DNA of 64,000 nucleotides from Mallotus nudiflorus. Lineage: Eukaryota; Streptophyta; Magnoliopsida; Malpighiales; Euphorbiaceae. The notes beneath the pieces were generated by a model. That model saw only the letters and a list, made by a program, of their open reading frames with translations, was not told the origin of the DNA and ran no database searches. The DNA lies in contig CANTUR010000656.1 in NCBI GenBank assembly GCA_947683625.1, forward strand, positions 186,001 to 250,000, written 5' to 3'. A program made the position numbers and the translations under genes. Positions within the stretch are counted from its first letter, which is position 1; each line of letters starts with the position of its first letter. Positions 33,749 through 45,196 of this stretch are shown piece by piece.

Positions 33749-33917
33749 TGGAACTAGGAAGCCTAACTTCAATCCTGATGTGATTCTAATTCCTAAAGTA
33801 TAATATTAATACTTAAAATTATATTTAGGAATTTTAAACCAGTTAGGACTGAATAAATTAGGAATTTTAAAGCAATTAAAATTGAATTAAAAATAGGAAA
33901 TAGAGACGAAAGAATTC

Positions 33918-34054
33918 AATTCTGACCGGGATTGTGTAATTCCAATCGGAATTATACAATCCCGATCGAAATTGGTGTAATTCTTATCGGAATCACATAA
34001 TTCCGATCGGAATTATGTAATTCCAACCAGAATTACATAATTCCAGTTCGAATT
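33918..34054. repeat. 20-bp-period palindrome array in LTR U3 (array 6)
   Basis: Seven 16-bp dyads start at 33918, 33938, 33958, 33979, 33999, 34019 and 34039: one step of 21 and the others 20. The best are AATTCCAATCGGAATT (33938) and AATTCCGATCGGAATT (33999). Position in the LTR is 238-374 bp from the U3 end, as in the two sister LTRs. Confidence 0.93.
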
Positions 34055-34292
34055 ATGAAATTCTTACATTTTTTTTTAACTTTTAATTATAAAAAGGCCC
34101 CTGAAAGAATTTAAATTTTGCAATTAGGTCCTATAAAAACCTTACAATTTAGTCCCTAAAAACATTAAATCCTTCCTTTAAAAGCTGCATTTAAACCCTT
34201 AGAATGTTTAAAGATTAAGTATTAAAGACATTTTCATTACTGGAGTCCTTTGCTGCATCCATAACACGTCATCCCAAAATTGGGTGTCTACA

Positions 34293-35111
34293 AAGTCTCT
34301 TTTTAAAAATAAATTTTGTCTATTTTTTTTATACTTTTGGTTTATGTTTCATATATTTGTAGTTTATTTTCTATACATGAAATAAATTTTTACACTTTTA
34401 TTCAACTTCATAAAGAATATTGAACAATCTCATTATATTTTTCATTATCTTTGTTTGAATATTATTATTATTATTATTATTTGTTTTATTATAGATATTC
34501 TTATGCTTCTATGTTAGCAATTTTGTTTATCGTGACCAAAATATAAATTTTAAAAGCATGAAACTTGAAAATTTTTTTTATTTTAAGTTTACTTTCAGCA
34601 TTCTTTTCATTTATTTTTTGTATATTTTTAGATTATTTTTTGTATATGAAATGAATAACATAACATCTTTAAGACTTGTGTAACTCCTCTCAAAGTTCTC
34701 TTGTGTAGCTGTAGGAACCATTTTCGACAGAAAAATAATTTATGGATATCAGTCTAATGTTAAAAATAAGATAATAACTATAATAATTGAATATAATGAA
34801 AATAGTATTAGTTATTCTATACAAACTTAATAATACTTATGAAGAAAGTAATTGGTGCAGTAACAACAACAACAATAGCAGATAAAAAAAAAAGCATTCA
34901 TAAAAAAAATGATTAAGGTTAAAAGCATGGATTAAAAAAAAGGGGAAAAAAGAGCATGAGAAAAACAAGGAGAAAATGAAAATAAAAGGAGAGAAAGGAA
35001 AAAAGAAGGGGAAGAGGAAAATAAATAAATAAATAAATAAGAGGAAAAGGAAAAATTTGAAATCCAAGTAAAAAAAAGAACTAAATAAAGAAATTAAAAA
35101 GTGAGATTTTT
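34293..35111. other. AT-rich spacer with purine tract
   Basis: No gene. From about 34830 to 35110 the plus strand is almost only purine (runs of A and AAGG/GAGA, with an AAAT microsatellite at 35019-35041). The long open frame on the other strand is low-complexity Phe/Leu and is not a credible gene. Confidence 0.75.
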
Positions 35112-35538
35112 TGTTAATAAATTTAAAAATTCATCCTATAAAATATTAGCTTTCTCCAATATTTAGGCTATTTGTACTCTTTTTCTCTCATTTGTAATAT
35201 TTTTCTCAATTAATGAAATATTATTTTGGCAGTGTTCGATGACATAGGTAAAATTGGTCAAACCTCATTAAATTTTGATGTTCTCCTTTATGTCTATTTA
35301 ATAGTTATTGTCGAGTATAGTTGTTGTTAATTATTATGCTATTAAAATTACTTATCTTGGTAAAATTCTATCTAAGGAGTGTAGTTTTTAAATGGGACCA
35401 TTATGACTCCACCACTTATTTCTAGGAATTTATCTTAGGGTGATTTTTAATACAATCATTTATACTCTAGCCACCTGTGTAATAGTTCTTAAGGTGAATT
35501 TGTTATTATTGGTGGAAATTAACCCGAATTCTACAACA
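35112..35538 (+). repeat. 5' LTR of Copia-C (5'-truncated)
   Basis: It matches 43114-43758 of the 3' LTR from AAAAATTCATCC onward and ends CTACAACA. It lacks the first 85 bp of U3, with the TATA box GGTTATAAAAG found in the 3' copy, and the 230-bp tandem duplication seen there. Confidence 0.85.
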
Positions 35539-35540
35539 AT

Positions 35541-35552
35541 TGGTATTAGAGC
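35541..35552 (+). other. primer-binding site of Copia-C
   Basis: TGGTATTAGAGC, two bases after the LTR, a one-base variant of the initiator-tRNA site. Confidence 0.85.
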
Positions 35553-35674
35553 TCTTGGTTTATTTTACTATGCTCTATGGTTGCAGCTTAGGTTGATCTT
35601 CCACATCAGAAAAAATTTCCTTCAGTTAATTGGCATTCCGCATCGACAGTTATTAAATAGAATTTCTAGAAAAA

Positions 35675-36500
35675 ATGGCAGATGGCACAAAAGTATCCAC
35701 ATTGGTGTCAACAGCTTTTTCATCTTCAATTTTGGCAAGAAATGTTGTGACAAATGTAAGATTTACAGTAGAGATTTTTTATGGCATTAGTCGTTTTGGC
35801 ATGTATCAAAGTGAGGTTCAAGACACCCTTTTTCAGCAAGGTCTAGACATTACTATTAAAGGAGAGAAACCAGATGATGTTGAAGAGAAAGAATGGAAGG
35901 TGATCAATAAATTGACATGTGGTATAATTCGATCATGTCTTTCTAGAGAGCAGAAGTATGTATTTTCTAAAGAAACTTCTACAAGTAAATTATGGAAGGC
36001 ATTGGAGGATAAATTCTTGAAGAAAAACAGTCAGAACAAACTCTACATGAAAAAAAGATTGTTCCACTTTAACTATCTTCCAGGTACCATGATGAATGAT
36101 CACATTACTAGCTTTAATCACCTAGTAACTGATTTAATGAATATTGACATGACTTTTAATGATGAAGATCTAGGTTTGATGTTGGTGGGATCGCTTCTTA
36201 ATGAGTTTGAGTATCTTGAAATTACTCTACTTCATGGGAAGTTTGATGTGTCTTTAAGTGAAGTGACTACAGTGTTGTATAGTTATAAATTATGAAAGAA
36301 AGAAAAGTAAGAAAATACAAGTGTTGAAGCAGAAGCTCTTGTTGTTAGAGGCCGTTCATAAAGCCAGAATAAATGAGGGAAAGGGAGATGTGTCTTTAAG
36401 TCAAAGTCTAAACTGAGGAAAGATCAATGTGCCTTTTGTTGAGAAAAAGGGCATTAGAAGAAAGATTGTCCTAAGCTAAAGGACAAAGGAAACCTAGAAA
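35675..36500 (+). pseudogene. Copia-C gag (broken at zinc knuckle)
   Basis: The frame is open for 206 codons from ATG 35675 (MADGTKVSTLVSTAFSSS). It holds a UBN2-type capsid: EEKEWKVINKLTCGIIRSC, ETSTSKLWKALEDKFL and LPGTMMNDHITSFNHLVTDL. After the stop at 36293 the zinc knuckle is still visible (36430-36475) with C-x2-C, H and C in phase but two stop codons inside it. The loss of the knuckle and the nearby stops mean the Gag-Pol fusion cannot be made. Confidence 0.87.
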
Positions 36501-36539
36501 AGGAAAGGCTATCTCAGATTCAAATGTAGCTGAGTATGA

Positions 36540-37366
36540 TGATGCAAATTCAGACCTTTCAATTGTTGCTACACCATCAACCAGCTATTCGAGCTCATGG
36601 TTATTAGATTCAACTTATGGGCACCATATGAATCACAATCGAGAATGGCTCTTTGACTTTAAAGAACTAAAAGTTGAGTTGTCTATACAGTGAATAATGC
36701 CCCTTTTAACACACATGGGATTGGTTCAATTTATTTGAGCAATTAGGATGAATCAATAAGAACCTTAACAAGTGTTCATTATATGCCAAATTTAATGAGG
36801 AATCTCATATTTATTGGAAACTTAAAGTCAAAAGGTTTCAAAGTAAGGGTGAAAGATGGGATAATAAGAATCATCTCTAGTGCATTTATAATAATGAAGG
36901 GGATTCAAAAAAGAAATAATGTGTATTACTTTCTGGGTAGTATAATTGTTGGAACAGCAATAATGGTAGCTTTTACTAATGATTAGGACTCAGAAGCAAC
37001 CAAGTTATGGCATATGTGCTTGGGGTATGCTAGAAAAAAATCCTTGAAATTGCTGATAGATAAAGGATTATTGAAAGGTGCTCAGGCTTACAAATTGGAT
37101 TTTTATGAGCATTGCATCAAAAAGAAGAAGAAAATGGTGAAATATTGAACATCCATTCATAATATTAAGGGTATTATAGATTATGTTCATTCAGATGTGT
37201 GAGGGCATGTCAAGAATGCTTCATTAGGATGAAAAAACTATTATATTTCCTTTTGTTAATGATTTTTCCCTAAGAGTATAGGTGTATACAATGAAGATGA
37301 AGGATAAAGTGTTAGGAATTTTTCTTAAATGGAAAAAGATCGTAAAGACTCAAACAAGTAGAAAAG
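36540..37366 (+). pseudogene. Copia-C protease and integrase, first part
   Basis: SSWLLDSTYGHHMNHNREW at 36590-36650 is the protease block, with Thr-Tyr where the canonical DSACSYHM has Ala-Cys. MPNLMRNLIFIGNLKSKGFK (36783) is the usual P.L..NLISVG.L...G. A degenerate pre-integrase box LWHMCLGYARKKSLK lies at 37005, followed by KHPFIILRVL.MFIQMCEGM-type core remnants. It ends at the solo LTR. Confidence 0.82.
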
Positions 37367-40300
37367 TGTCACGACCCAAAACAGGGGCCATGACCGGCGC
37401 TAGGGAACGGGAATTCTTTCGAATCCGGAACCCGTAGCAAGCCTAAAAATAAAATAAATCATGCAATAATAACCATACTCATATAATATGCAGCGGAAAT
37501 AAAAATCATAATATCATAATATTATTCACATCAACTGGATTTAAATCAAATCTCATCTCATAGATATATAATCTTTTATACAAATCCAGTTTCAATATAA
37601 TACATCTCTTTAAAATAAAATACATGAAATCCAATACTTTAATTCATGACTACTGCAGTGTCTAGATAAAATAAATAAGACTCAAGTAGATAATTTACAT
37701 AAAGAAGCCGGGACGGAAGAAATCCGGCGTATCGACCTGCTACTGAGGTCTGAAGAAGTTGACTCTCCTGAAAAATAGTCAACGGAGGGGAGTCAGACCT
37801 CACTGAGTGAATTACTATAATATATATACATACACTAAATGATAATGCATACAGTCAACGGTATATATCTACTATGTATATATACAGGCAAATACACACA
37901 GATGCAATAAAATCATTTTATATATTTTATCCGAAAATCATCTTTATGAAGGATCACATAGAACCCTAGAATATCGCAACCTCGAAAAATAGTGTTAGAC
38001 AACACTCTAGCCATACAGGCTCACTGAATCCAAGTATATTCACTTAATCCATTTAGACAGTAGACTGGCCCCGAGACACTAAGTCAACCAAGCTCCAGCA
38101 GTCTGACTGCCAGTGTGATTGGCCCCGAGACACTTGGTCAACCGAGCTCCAGCAATCACACCTCCAAACCATATCTCACACATATCAATAATCACATCAA
38201 ATCAATATCCACAAATAGTTAGTATTATAGCCTAAATACTATAGGCGCACCGGTACGTACTCGGTCCTAGTGCTGCCCACTAGGTAGCACGTTCTATCGA
38301 TATCCTTCATTAATAAATAAATCATACATTCACAAAATAAATGATGCATGAATTTAAATAAAACAACAATATAAACCATATATATACTGAAAATATACAA
38401 AAAGTAAACCAGGTATATTTCGAGTATATATATGTCGAATAAATCCAATCAATTTATAACTTAAGCTAGAAATATATTTAAAAACATTTTAAATATATTT
38501 TATTTACAAAACATGCATATAATTTAATATATACTAAAAATAAACCAAAAATATACCAAAAATATTCTTGAATACAAATCACATCATTTATGCATATTTA
38601 GTCAAAATGAAACATGTATTTCTAAAATCATGCATCCTAAAGCACATATATATAAAATAGTAACTCACCTAGTGCGCTCCACGAGACGAGTCCGACGGGC
38701 CTGGTCCACTAGCCCTCGGTCTCGGCGCAACTAAACAAGAAATAAATAATCGACATCAGAATAACCCTAACAGAAATCCTAGAATTCGATCTAGAGTATT
38801 TAAATACGGGAACAGAATTAGGGTTCGACCGGATATCACGTTTTACGAGAATTCTACCAAAAATCCGGCAGAACCTCCCCTGTAAAACGGACATCTCTCT
38901 ACTCAAAAGAGTAGAGCCGACCCTGCAAAGAAACACACTTCGAAAAATAGGCTCAACACAATCAAAATCCCACGGTCGGACTCCAAACTACAGTCCACCG
39001 ACCGGGGTCCACAAACACAGAATCACTCCAGATATACCAAAAATATCCTTAAATCACAGAAATACATTTTATAGGTAGAAATTACGTAATTAACCTTGAA
39101 ATACTGTAAAAACCAATAAAAACTCATTTTATTAGAAAAACCGTATATTATATATATATTTGAAAATAATTTACGAAAAATAGTTTTGATTAGTTAAAAA
39201 TACCAAATAATTTGTAGAAATCATTTTTATACCTTAAATAACTATTAAAACCAATTAAATTACATTTTTAGCCAATTTAGGATAAAATTACCAAAATACC
39301 CCTATATATATAAATATACCTAAATTACTTCAAAAATTCACCAAAAATTATACAATTATCCAAAATTAATTTTCTTAACATATTTATCAATAATATCAAT
39401 AATTAAACCCAATTATCCAATTAATTTCAAATAAAAACACATTTAACCTAATTTTCCCAAAATTACATAAACTCAATTAATTCAAAATAAATACTTAGAA
39501 ATTCATAAAAATTCCAAATAAATTCCTATAATTCATTTCAACACTAAATTTAACCATAAACTCCAATTTCATAATTTAAATAATTAATTTCCAAAAATTA
39601 GAAAATAATATTAAAATATACAAAAATACCCAAAAATCCAAACAATCTCCAAAAATTCTACAAAAATTCACACATGTAGATTAAGCTACTAGGATCAACA
39701 TTTGTGAAGGGATTTTTCATGAATCAATCAATTCGAAGCTCAAAAAAATCAAAAACCCTAATATGACCGAAATCAAAAATTCAAAACCTAACCAATTCTA
39801 GACCAATTCAGCTCAAACCAAAGCTAGAATCACACTCACCGGACCTCAAGGAGTCGATGAAGACCGGCGGTGTCAAAAATGGTGGCCGAAATCGGTGAGG
39901 GAAGAAGAAGATGCAACTCTCGGCTTCCGGCGAAATCAAGCTTCCCCGACGCCGGAAATGAGCTCTGCAGGCGACGGAACGGCTAGTGGAAGGTGGTGGC
40001 ACACCGGACGGCACACCCACGGTGAAGGAACGGCACTGCAGCGACCGGAACGGCGAAGGGAATCGGTCGGGAGGAAGAAGAAGGCTCGGGGGCAAAATGG
40101 TAATTTTCCAAACTTTTGATTTTTTGACAAATTTTAATGTATATATGTATATATATATACTTTACACTATATAATAAAATAATATTAAATTACACACATC
40201 AAATATACACCACACACATAAAATTTAATATTTTAATAATTTATACTAAATAAAATTAATTAAATAACAATAAAACAAATAAATAATTAATAAAATATTA

Positions 40301-40612
40301 GGGTAATAATAAACCCTAATTAAATAATTATACACACACAGGCTTTATTTAATAATTTAAAAATACGTATGAGTTCATGCAAGTCCGAAAATATATTTAA
40401 AATAATTAATAATACATTGTTTACGTGAAAATTTCCCCGAAAATGCAAGTCCCGGGAAAATTTTACGTAAAATACTGTGAATAATACACAGTAATTAAAA
40501 TAGGTTTAAAATACATATCAACTCGTGAAAATATCGTAATATATATACAAAAATTATTGACACTGCATATCCCGGTACAGTGTAAAAGCATGTAAAAACA
40601 CGGGATATTACA
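37367..40612 (-). repeat. solo LTR, Tekay/Del type, inside Copia-C
   Basis: Plus strand TGTCACGACCC to CACGGGATATTACA; in its own orientation it starts TGTAATATCCCG and ends GGGTCGTGACA, the usual ends of Tekay/Del gypsy LTRs. The perfect duplication AAAAG flanks it (37362-37366 and 40613-40617). It has no internal element sequence. A 54-bp tandem pair with GGCCCCGAGACACT (38067 and 38121) and a GC-rich island (39835-40110) stand out from its otherwise AT-rich sequence. Confidence 0.9.
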
Positions 40613-42950
40613 AAAAGTTAAATGTCTTTACACATACAATGGTGGAGAGTTAAAAAATAATCCATTTTTGAAAATTTATAAAGATGAAGGTATTGTCAGG
40701 CACTTCACCGTCAGATATACACCACAAAAAAATGGTGTGGCAAAACAAATGAACTGAATATTGCTGGAGAAGGTTTAGTGTATTTTGTCTAATGCTGGAT
40801 TGGGCAAAGAATTTTAGGTTGAGTCTGTAATTTATACTTGTCACCTTGTTAATCGATTACCATCAACTGCTATTAGTGGTAAACACCATTGGAGAAATGG
40901 TTTGGAAAACCTGCTATGAATTATGATTCCTTACATGTGTTTAATTTCACTACATATTACCATGTTAAGAGTTAAAGTTAGATCCAAGAGCAAAGAAGGT
41001 AATCTTTATGGGGATCATATATGATGTGAAAGGCTATCATCTTTGGTGTCCAAAAATAAAGAAAGTAATCCTCAACATGGATGTTACCTTTGATGAATCT
41101 ACCATACTGAGAAAGGTGACTTCTGAAAAGATGGAGCAGAAAGATTATACTCCCAAAAAGGTGGAGTTTGATGGTAAAAGAATTATCCCAGCCAACGAAT
41201 AAACTGATGATAACTCTCATATGGTAGAAGAAGTGTCAAATGAAGAAGAGGTTTAGATCCAAGAACTTCCACAGCAACATGAATCAATTACATTAAGGAA
41301 GGGAAAGAGGACCATTAAACAACCTGCTTACTATGTTGATATGGTCTCTTCTGTACCATCAATTGCCATTGATGACATTCCTACCACTTATAATGAAGTA
41401 GTCTAAAGTTCAGAACATGAAAAGTGGAGGATCACCATGAATGAATAAATGTAGTCCCTTCAAAAGAATTAAACATAGAAACTAGCTAGTCTTCCAAAGG
41501 GAAAGAAGGCAATTGGTGCAAATGTGTATATGCAAAGAAAGATGGATTTTCTAACAAGGATAATGTTCACTATAAAGCAAGATTGGTGGCTAAAGGCTAT
41601 GGACAGATGAAGGGACTTGATTATAATGAAGTCTTTTCTCAAGTTGTAAAGCACTCCTTCATCAAAATTTTATTGGCTTTGTTAGCACAGTTGGATCTGG
41701 AACTAGTTTAGATGAATGTAAAAACTGTAATTTTTATATGGAGACTTGGATGAGGAAATCTATATAACTCAGCCAGATAGATTCAAAGTTGCTGGTAGAG
41801 AGAAGATGGTATGCAAATTAAAAAAAATCATTGTATGGATTAAAGCAATCTCTAATGTAGTGGTACAAGCGATTTGACAAGTTTATAATAGGGAAAAAGT
41901 ATACAAAAAGTAAATATGATCATTATGTGTATTTGTGCAAGCTATAAGATGGATCATATATATATCTTCTTCTTTATATTGATGATATATTGATAGCTTC
42001 CAGGAGTCAGATAAAAATTGAGAAATTAAAGACTCAATTAAATAGGGAGTTTAAGACGAAGGATCTTAGTGAAGTAAAGAAGATTCTTAGCATGAAAATA
42101 TCCAAAAATAGAAAATTAGGGAGGCTTTATTTGTCTCAGAAAGAATATCTGAGAAAGGTACTAAAACGTTTTGACATGAATAAAAAGTCAAAACCAATTA
42201 GTACACCACTTGCTCCTCATTTCAAACTTAGTGCATCCATGTCACTAAAGAATAATGTAGAATGGGAATACATGTCAAAAGTACTATATACATTTGTTAT
42301 TGGTAGTTTGATGTATGTAATGGTGTGTATAGAGCCCGATATTTCACAAGTAGTTGGGGTTGTGAGCAGGTATATGCATGATCCTGGAAAAGAGCATTGG
42401 CAAGCTATAAAATGGATTCTAAGGTATATTCTAAACACTTTAGATATTGGTTTAGTATTTCAGTAGGATAGACAAGATGGTCAGTGTGTAGTTGGGTATT
42501 GTAATTCTAACTATGCTGGTGATTTGGACAAGCGTTGATTAAATATTGGTTATGTGTTTACTTTTGCAAATGCACCAGTTAGTTGGAAGTCCACCTTACA
42601 GTCAACAGTTGCTTTGTCTATTACAGAGGAAGAGTATATGCAGTTACAGAGGCTGTAAATGAGGCAATTTGGCTTCAAGGGTTGCTTAGTGAATTGGAAA
42701 TGGAACATAAGCACATCAAAGTTCATTATGATAGTCATAGTGTTATTCATTTAGCAAAGAACCAAGTTTATCATGCAAGCACGAAGCTTATCAATGTTCG
42801 ATATCACTTTGTATGAGAGATTCTAGAAGAATGTGGAGTCACAATCCATAATATTTGAATTACTAAGAATCCTACTGATATAATGATAAAAGTGATAACT
42901 ACATCAAGTTTGAACATTGTTTAGACTTAATCAATATTGTTACCAATTGA
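40613..42950 (+). pseudogene. Copia-C pol, second part: integrase, RT, RNase H
   Basis: Integrase resumes with KCLYTYNGGELKNN and YKDEGIVRHFTVRYTPQKNG (40620-40740; the Asp and Glu positions of the core are partly lost). RT linker: IDDIPTTYNEVV then EKWRITMNE (41370-41440). KARLVAKGYGQMKGLDYNEV (41575-41630) is the RT fingers region, and LLLYIDDILIASRSQ (41965-42010) holds the intact catalytic YIDD. The piece 41990-42466 is open for 158 codons. RNase H ends with VHYDSHSVIHLAKNQVYHAS (42720-42780) and a degraded DIMIK (normal DMLTK). Multiple stops elsewhere. Confidence 0.87.
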
Positions 42951-43025
42951 AAGATGAAATTTGCAGACACGACTTAATGATGGATTTAAGAGAGAATTGT
43001 ATGGAAGTTTGCCAAGATGGAGATT

Positions 43026-43758
43026 TGTTGTTTTGTTGGCAAAATAATCCCACATCGAGATTTTTAAAGTAATAGGGAAGTTCTTTGGTTATAAAAGAAC
43101 TCTCCCCTTTTGTTAAAAATTCATCCCACAAAATATTAGCCTTCTCTAATATTTAGGCTATTTGTATTCTTTTTTTCTTATTTTTAATATTTCCTCAATC
43201 AGTGAAATATTATTTTGATAGTGTCATAGGATGTAGGCATTATTAGTCAAACTTCGTTAAATTTTGGTGTCCTCTTTTATGTCTATTTAATAGCTATTGT
43301 CGGGTATAGTTGTTGTTAATTATTGTGCTATTAAAATTACTTGTCTTAGTAAAATTTTGTCTAAGGAGTGTGGTTTTCAAAGTGAGACCATTGTGATCCC
43401 ACTACTCTTTCCTGAGAATCTATCTGAGGGTGATTTTTAATACAATTATTTAGTCAGAGGATGTAGGCATTATTAGTCAAACTTCATTAAATTTTGGTGT
43501 CCTCTTTTATGTCTATTTAATAGCTATTGTCGGGTATAGTTGTTGTTATTTATTGTGCTATTAAAATTATTTGTCTTAGTAAAATTTTGTCTAAGGAGTG
43601 TGGTTTTTAAAATGAGACCATTGTGATCCCACCATTCTTTCCTGAGAATCTATTTTAGGGTGATTTGTAATATAATTATTTATACTCTAGTCACTTGTGC
43701 AATAGTTTTCAAAGTAAATTTGTTATTATTAGTAGAAATTAACCTGAATTCTACAACA
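43026..43758 (+). repeat. 3' LTR of Copia-C with internal tandem duplication
   Basis: It starts TGTTGTTTTGTTGG after the purine tract CCAAGATGGAGAT (43012-43024) and ends CTACAACA. TATA box GGTTATAAAAG at 43087. A 230-bp segment is tandemly duplicated (43228-43457 and 43458-43687), which the 5' LTR lacks. Confidence 0.88.
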
Positions 43759-44361
43759 GTATAATTAAAACTGCCATCACTAAAGGTTTAATAAAACTAT
43801 ATATGAAATTTGTCAATAGCTCTCAATCTAGAACTCCTATCTATTAAATGAGGCAACTGGGTTATTATTATAGTGGCCTCTCCATGCATTTCCACTGTCA
43901 ATCCCACTGCAGGCTTGCTTTTTAATATAATATAAATAATAATTATATTATATATATATATAATCTTTTCAATTAAATGTAGTGTAATTGTTTTTGCCAA
44001 TGTAACATTAACAATTTATGTTATTTGATTCTCTGAATATGTTTATTAATATTTAATTAATTAATTGCATGCTTCATTTTATTATTAGAAGTTCTTTTCT
44101 TTTAAAAAAAATTACTTAAATATATTTTTTTAATATGAGGACAAAAGTTATATTTAATTAAATTAGTTAATAAATTAGCATAAATAAAATAAATAAATAT
44201 ATTGTAAAGTGCAAAGGAGTGCTAGAAGCTACAAAGATAGTATAGATAGTTGTAGCAGTAAATAGCTTGAGCCTTTGTACACTTCTCGTTTGATGATGAA
44301 ATACTTCATGCATTCAAGTAGCACCAAAATGGCTTTATGTTTGTTCTTGTAGGGAATCCAG
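43759..44361. other. AT-rich spacer, no gene
   Basis: Contains a (TA)n run at 43944-43962. Nothing else is recognisable. Confidence 0.7.
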
Positions 44362-44375
44362 AGGATTCTAAATCA

Positions 44376-45182
44376 ATACTTATTCTAATTCTAATATTTT
44401 AAAGGGTCTCTTAAAAGTTCTCTCCTTCTACAGTGTCATTGTCTTTGATAGACTATTATTCTCAAGGGCATGCGATATTGGTTTCAACCAGTAATCCCCC
44501 CCCCTATTCTCCTTCTTTGTTGTTTATGGTTTCACTTTAATAATATTTGTTGCTTAGCTAAGTTGTTAATTTCCTAGTTTCATAGTATAGTTTGGCTTTT
44601 GGATATGTTTTGGTGCAGATGGGATGTCCTATGCTTTTATAGCTTTGATATCTTTGATAGTTCCACTTGGATAGTTTTAATGCAGATGCTTGCTAGTGCT
44701 TCATCTGGTATGGATGCCCTATCTTCACTAGGACCTTACTCGTCTCAACATCTCAAGTGTTTTATTCTTTCTTGGCTTTGCAATATTGCTACTATAGAAG
44801 CTGATCTTAGTCCCCCATGATCATTTGGCTTGTTCCGGTGGTTGATCGCCTTCTATTTTCTCTGCTTGCTATCTCTTCAGTGTCTAGACTTCATCATCTT
44901 TATTGGTCCACAACTCCAATAGATCCAACAAGTTTATTGGCATGGTGGCTTCCATCTTCTAGTTGCTGCTTTAATGTTCCATGCGTTATTGCTGCAGCTA
45001 CTATTTTCCAATCCTCGTCAAGTTAGGGTTTTTTTTCCTAAAATTTATTATTGGACTCTCCTCACAATTTGGCCCATCAACATGCAATACCTTTAAATGT
45101 AAGTTTGGCCCTTCATAATATGACTTGATGTAATTGTGTTTATATATTAATTTTATCTTTTATTATGGTTAAAAAAAAAAAA
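44376..45182 (+). mobile_element. poly(A)-tailed retroposon with 14-bp target duplication
   Basis: The 807-bp insert ends in 13 A residues and is flanked by the perfect direct repeat AGGATTCTAAATCA (44362-44375 and 45183-45196). This is the signature of LINE-driven retroposition on the plus strand. Two open frames (44599-44820 and 44817-45026) cover half of it, but they match no family I know. It may be a 5'-truncated LINE, an unusual long SINE-like element, or a processed copy of a non-coding transcript. Confidence 0.87.
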
Positions 45183-45196
45183 AGGATTCTAAATCA

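Larger units (their letters stand above)
30645..34292 (-). repeat. solo Tat LTR with nested solo LTR
   Basis: It begins CGTAGGCGACGGGG and ends TTGGGTGTCTACA on the plus strand. The flanks AAGTG (30640-30644) and AAGTC (34293-34297) form a target duplication with one mismatch. Without the nested 1.5-kb insertion (31108-32604) it is about 2.15 kb, like the other two LTRs. On its own strand a TATA box CTATATAA lies at 33740-33748, about 545 bp from the U3 end, followed by a long purine-rich leader (33660-33730). Confidence 0.87.
35112..43758 (+). mobile_element. Copia-C, Tork-like Ty1/copia element with nested solo LTR
   Basis: A truncated 5' LTR (35112-35538), primer site, gag, pol and a 3' LTR (43026-43758) all read on the plus strand. 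Pol is split by a 3246-bp solo LTR (37367-40612), and integrase reading continues across it. The WLLDST...HH..NREW protease block and YIDD RT fit the Tork/TNT1 group. No target duplication is found, as expected with the 5' LTR truncated. Confidence 0.87.

Noticed and set aside
34837..35067. Minus-strand frame of 76 codons, Phe/Leu rich
   Set aside because: It is the complement of a purine tract; low complexity, no start context and no homology.
39808..40119. Overlapping open frames on both strands (95 and 74 codons) in a GC-rich patch
   Set aside because: They lie inside a solo LTR with perfect target duplication, share no recognisable domain, and long frames on both strands are expected where GC content is high.
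44599..45026. Two plus-strand frames in the poly(A) retroposon
   Set aside because: No known domain, they overlap in different frames, and codon content looks arbitrary. Kept only as part of the retroposon.
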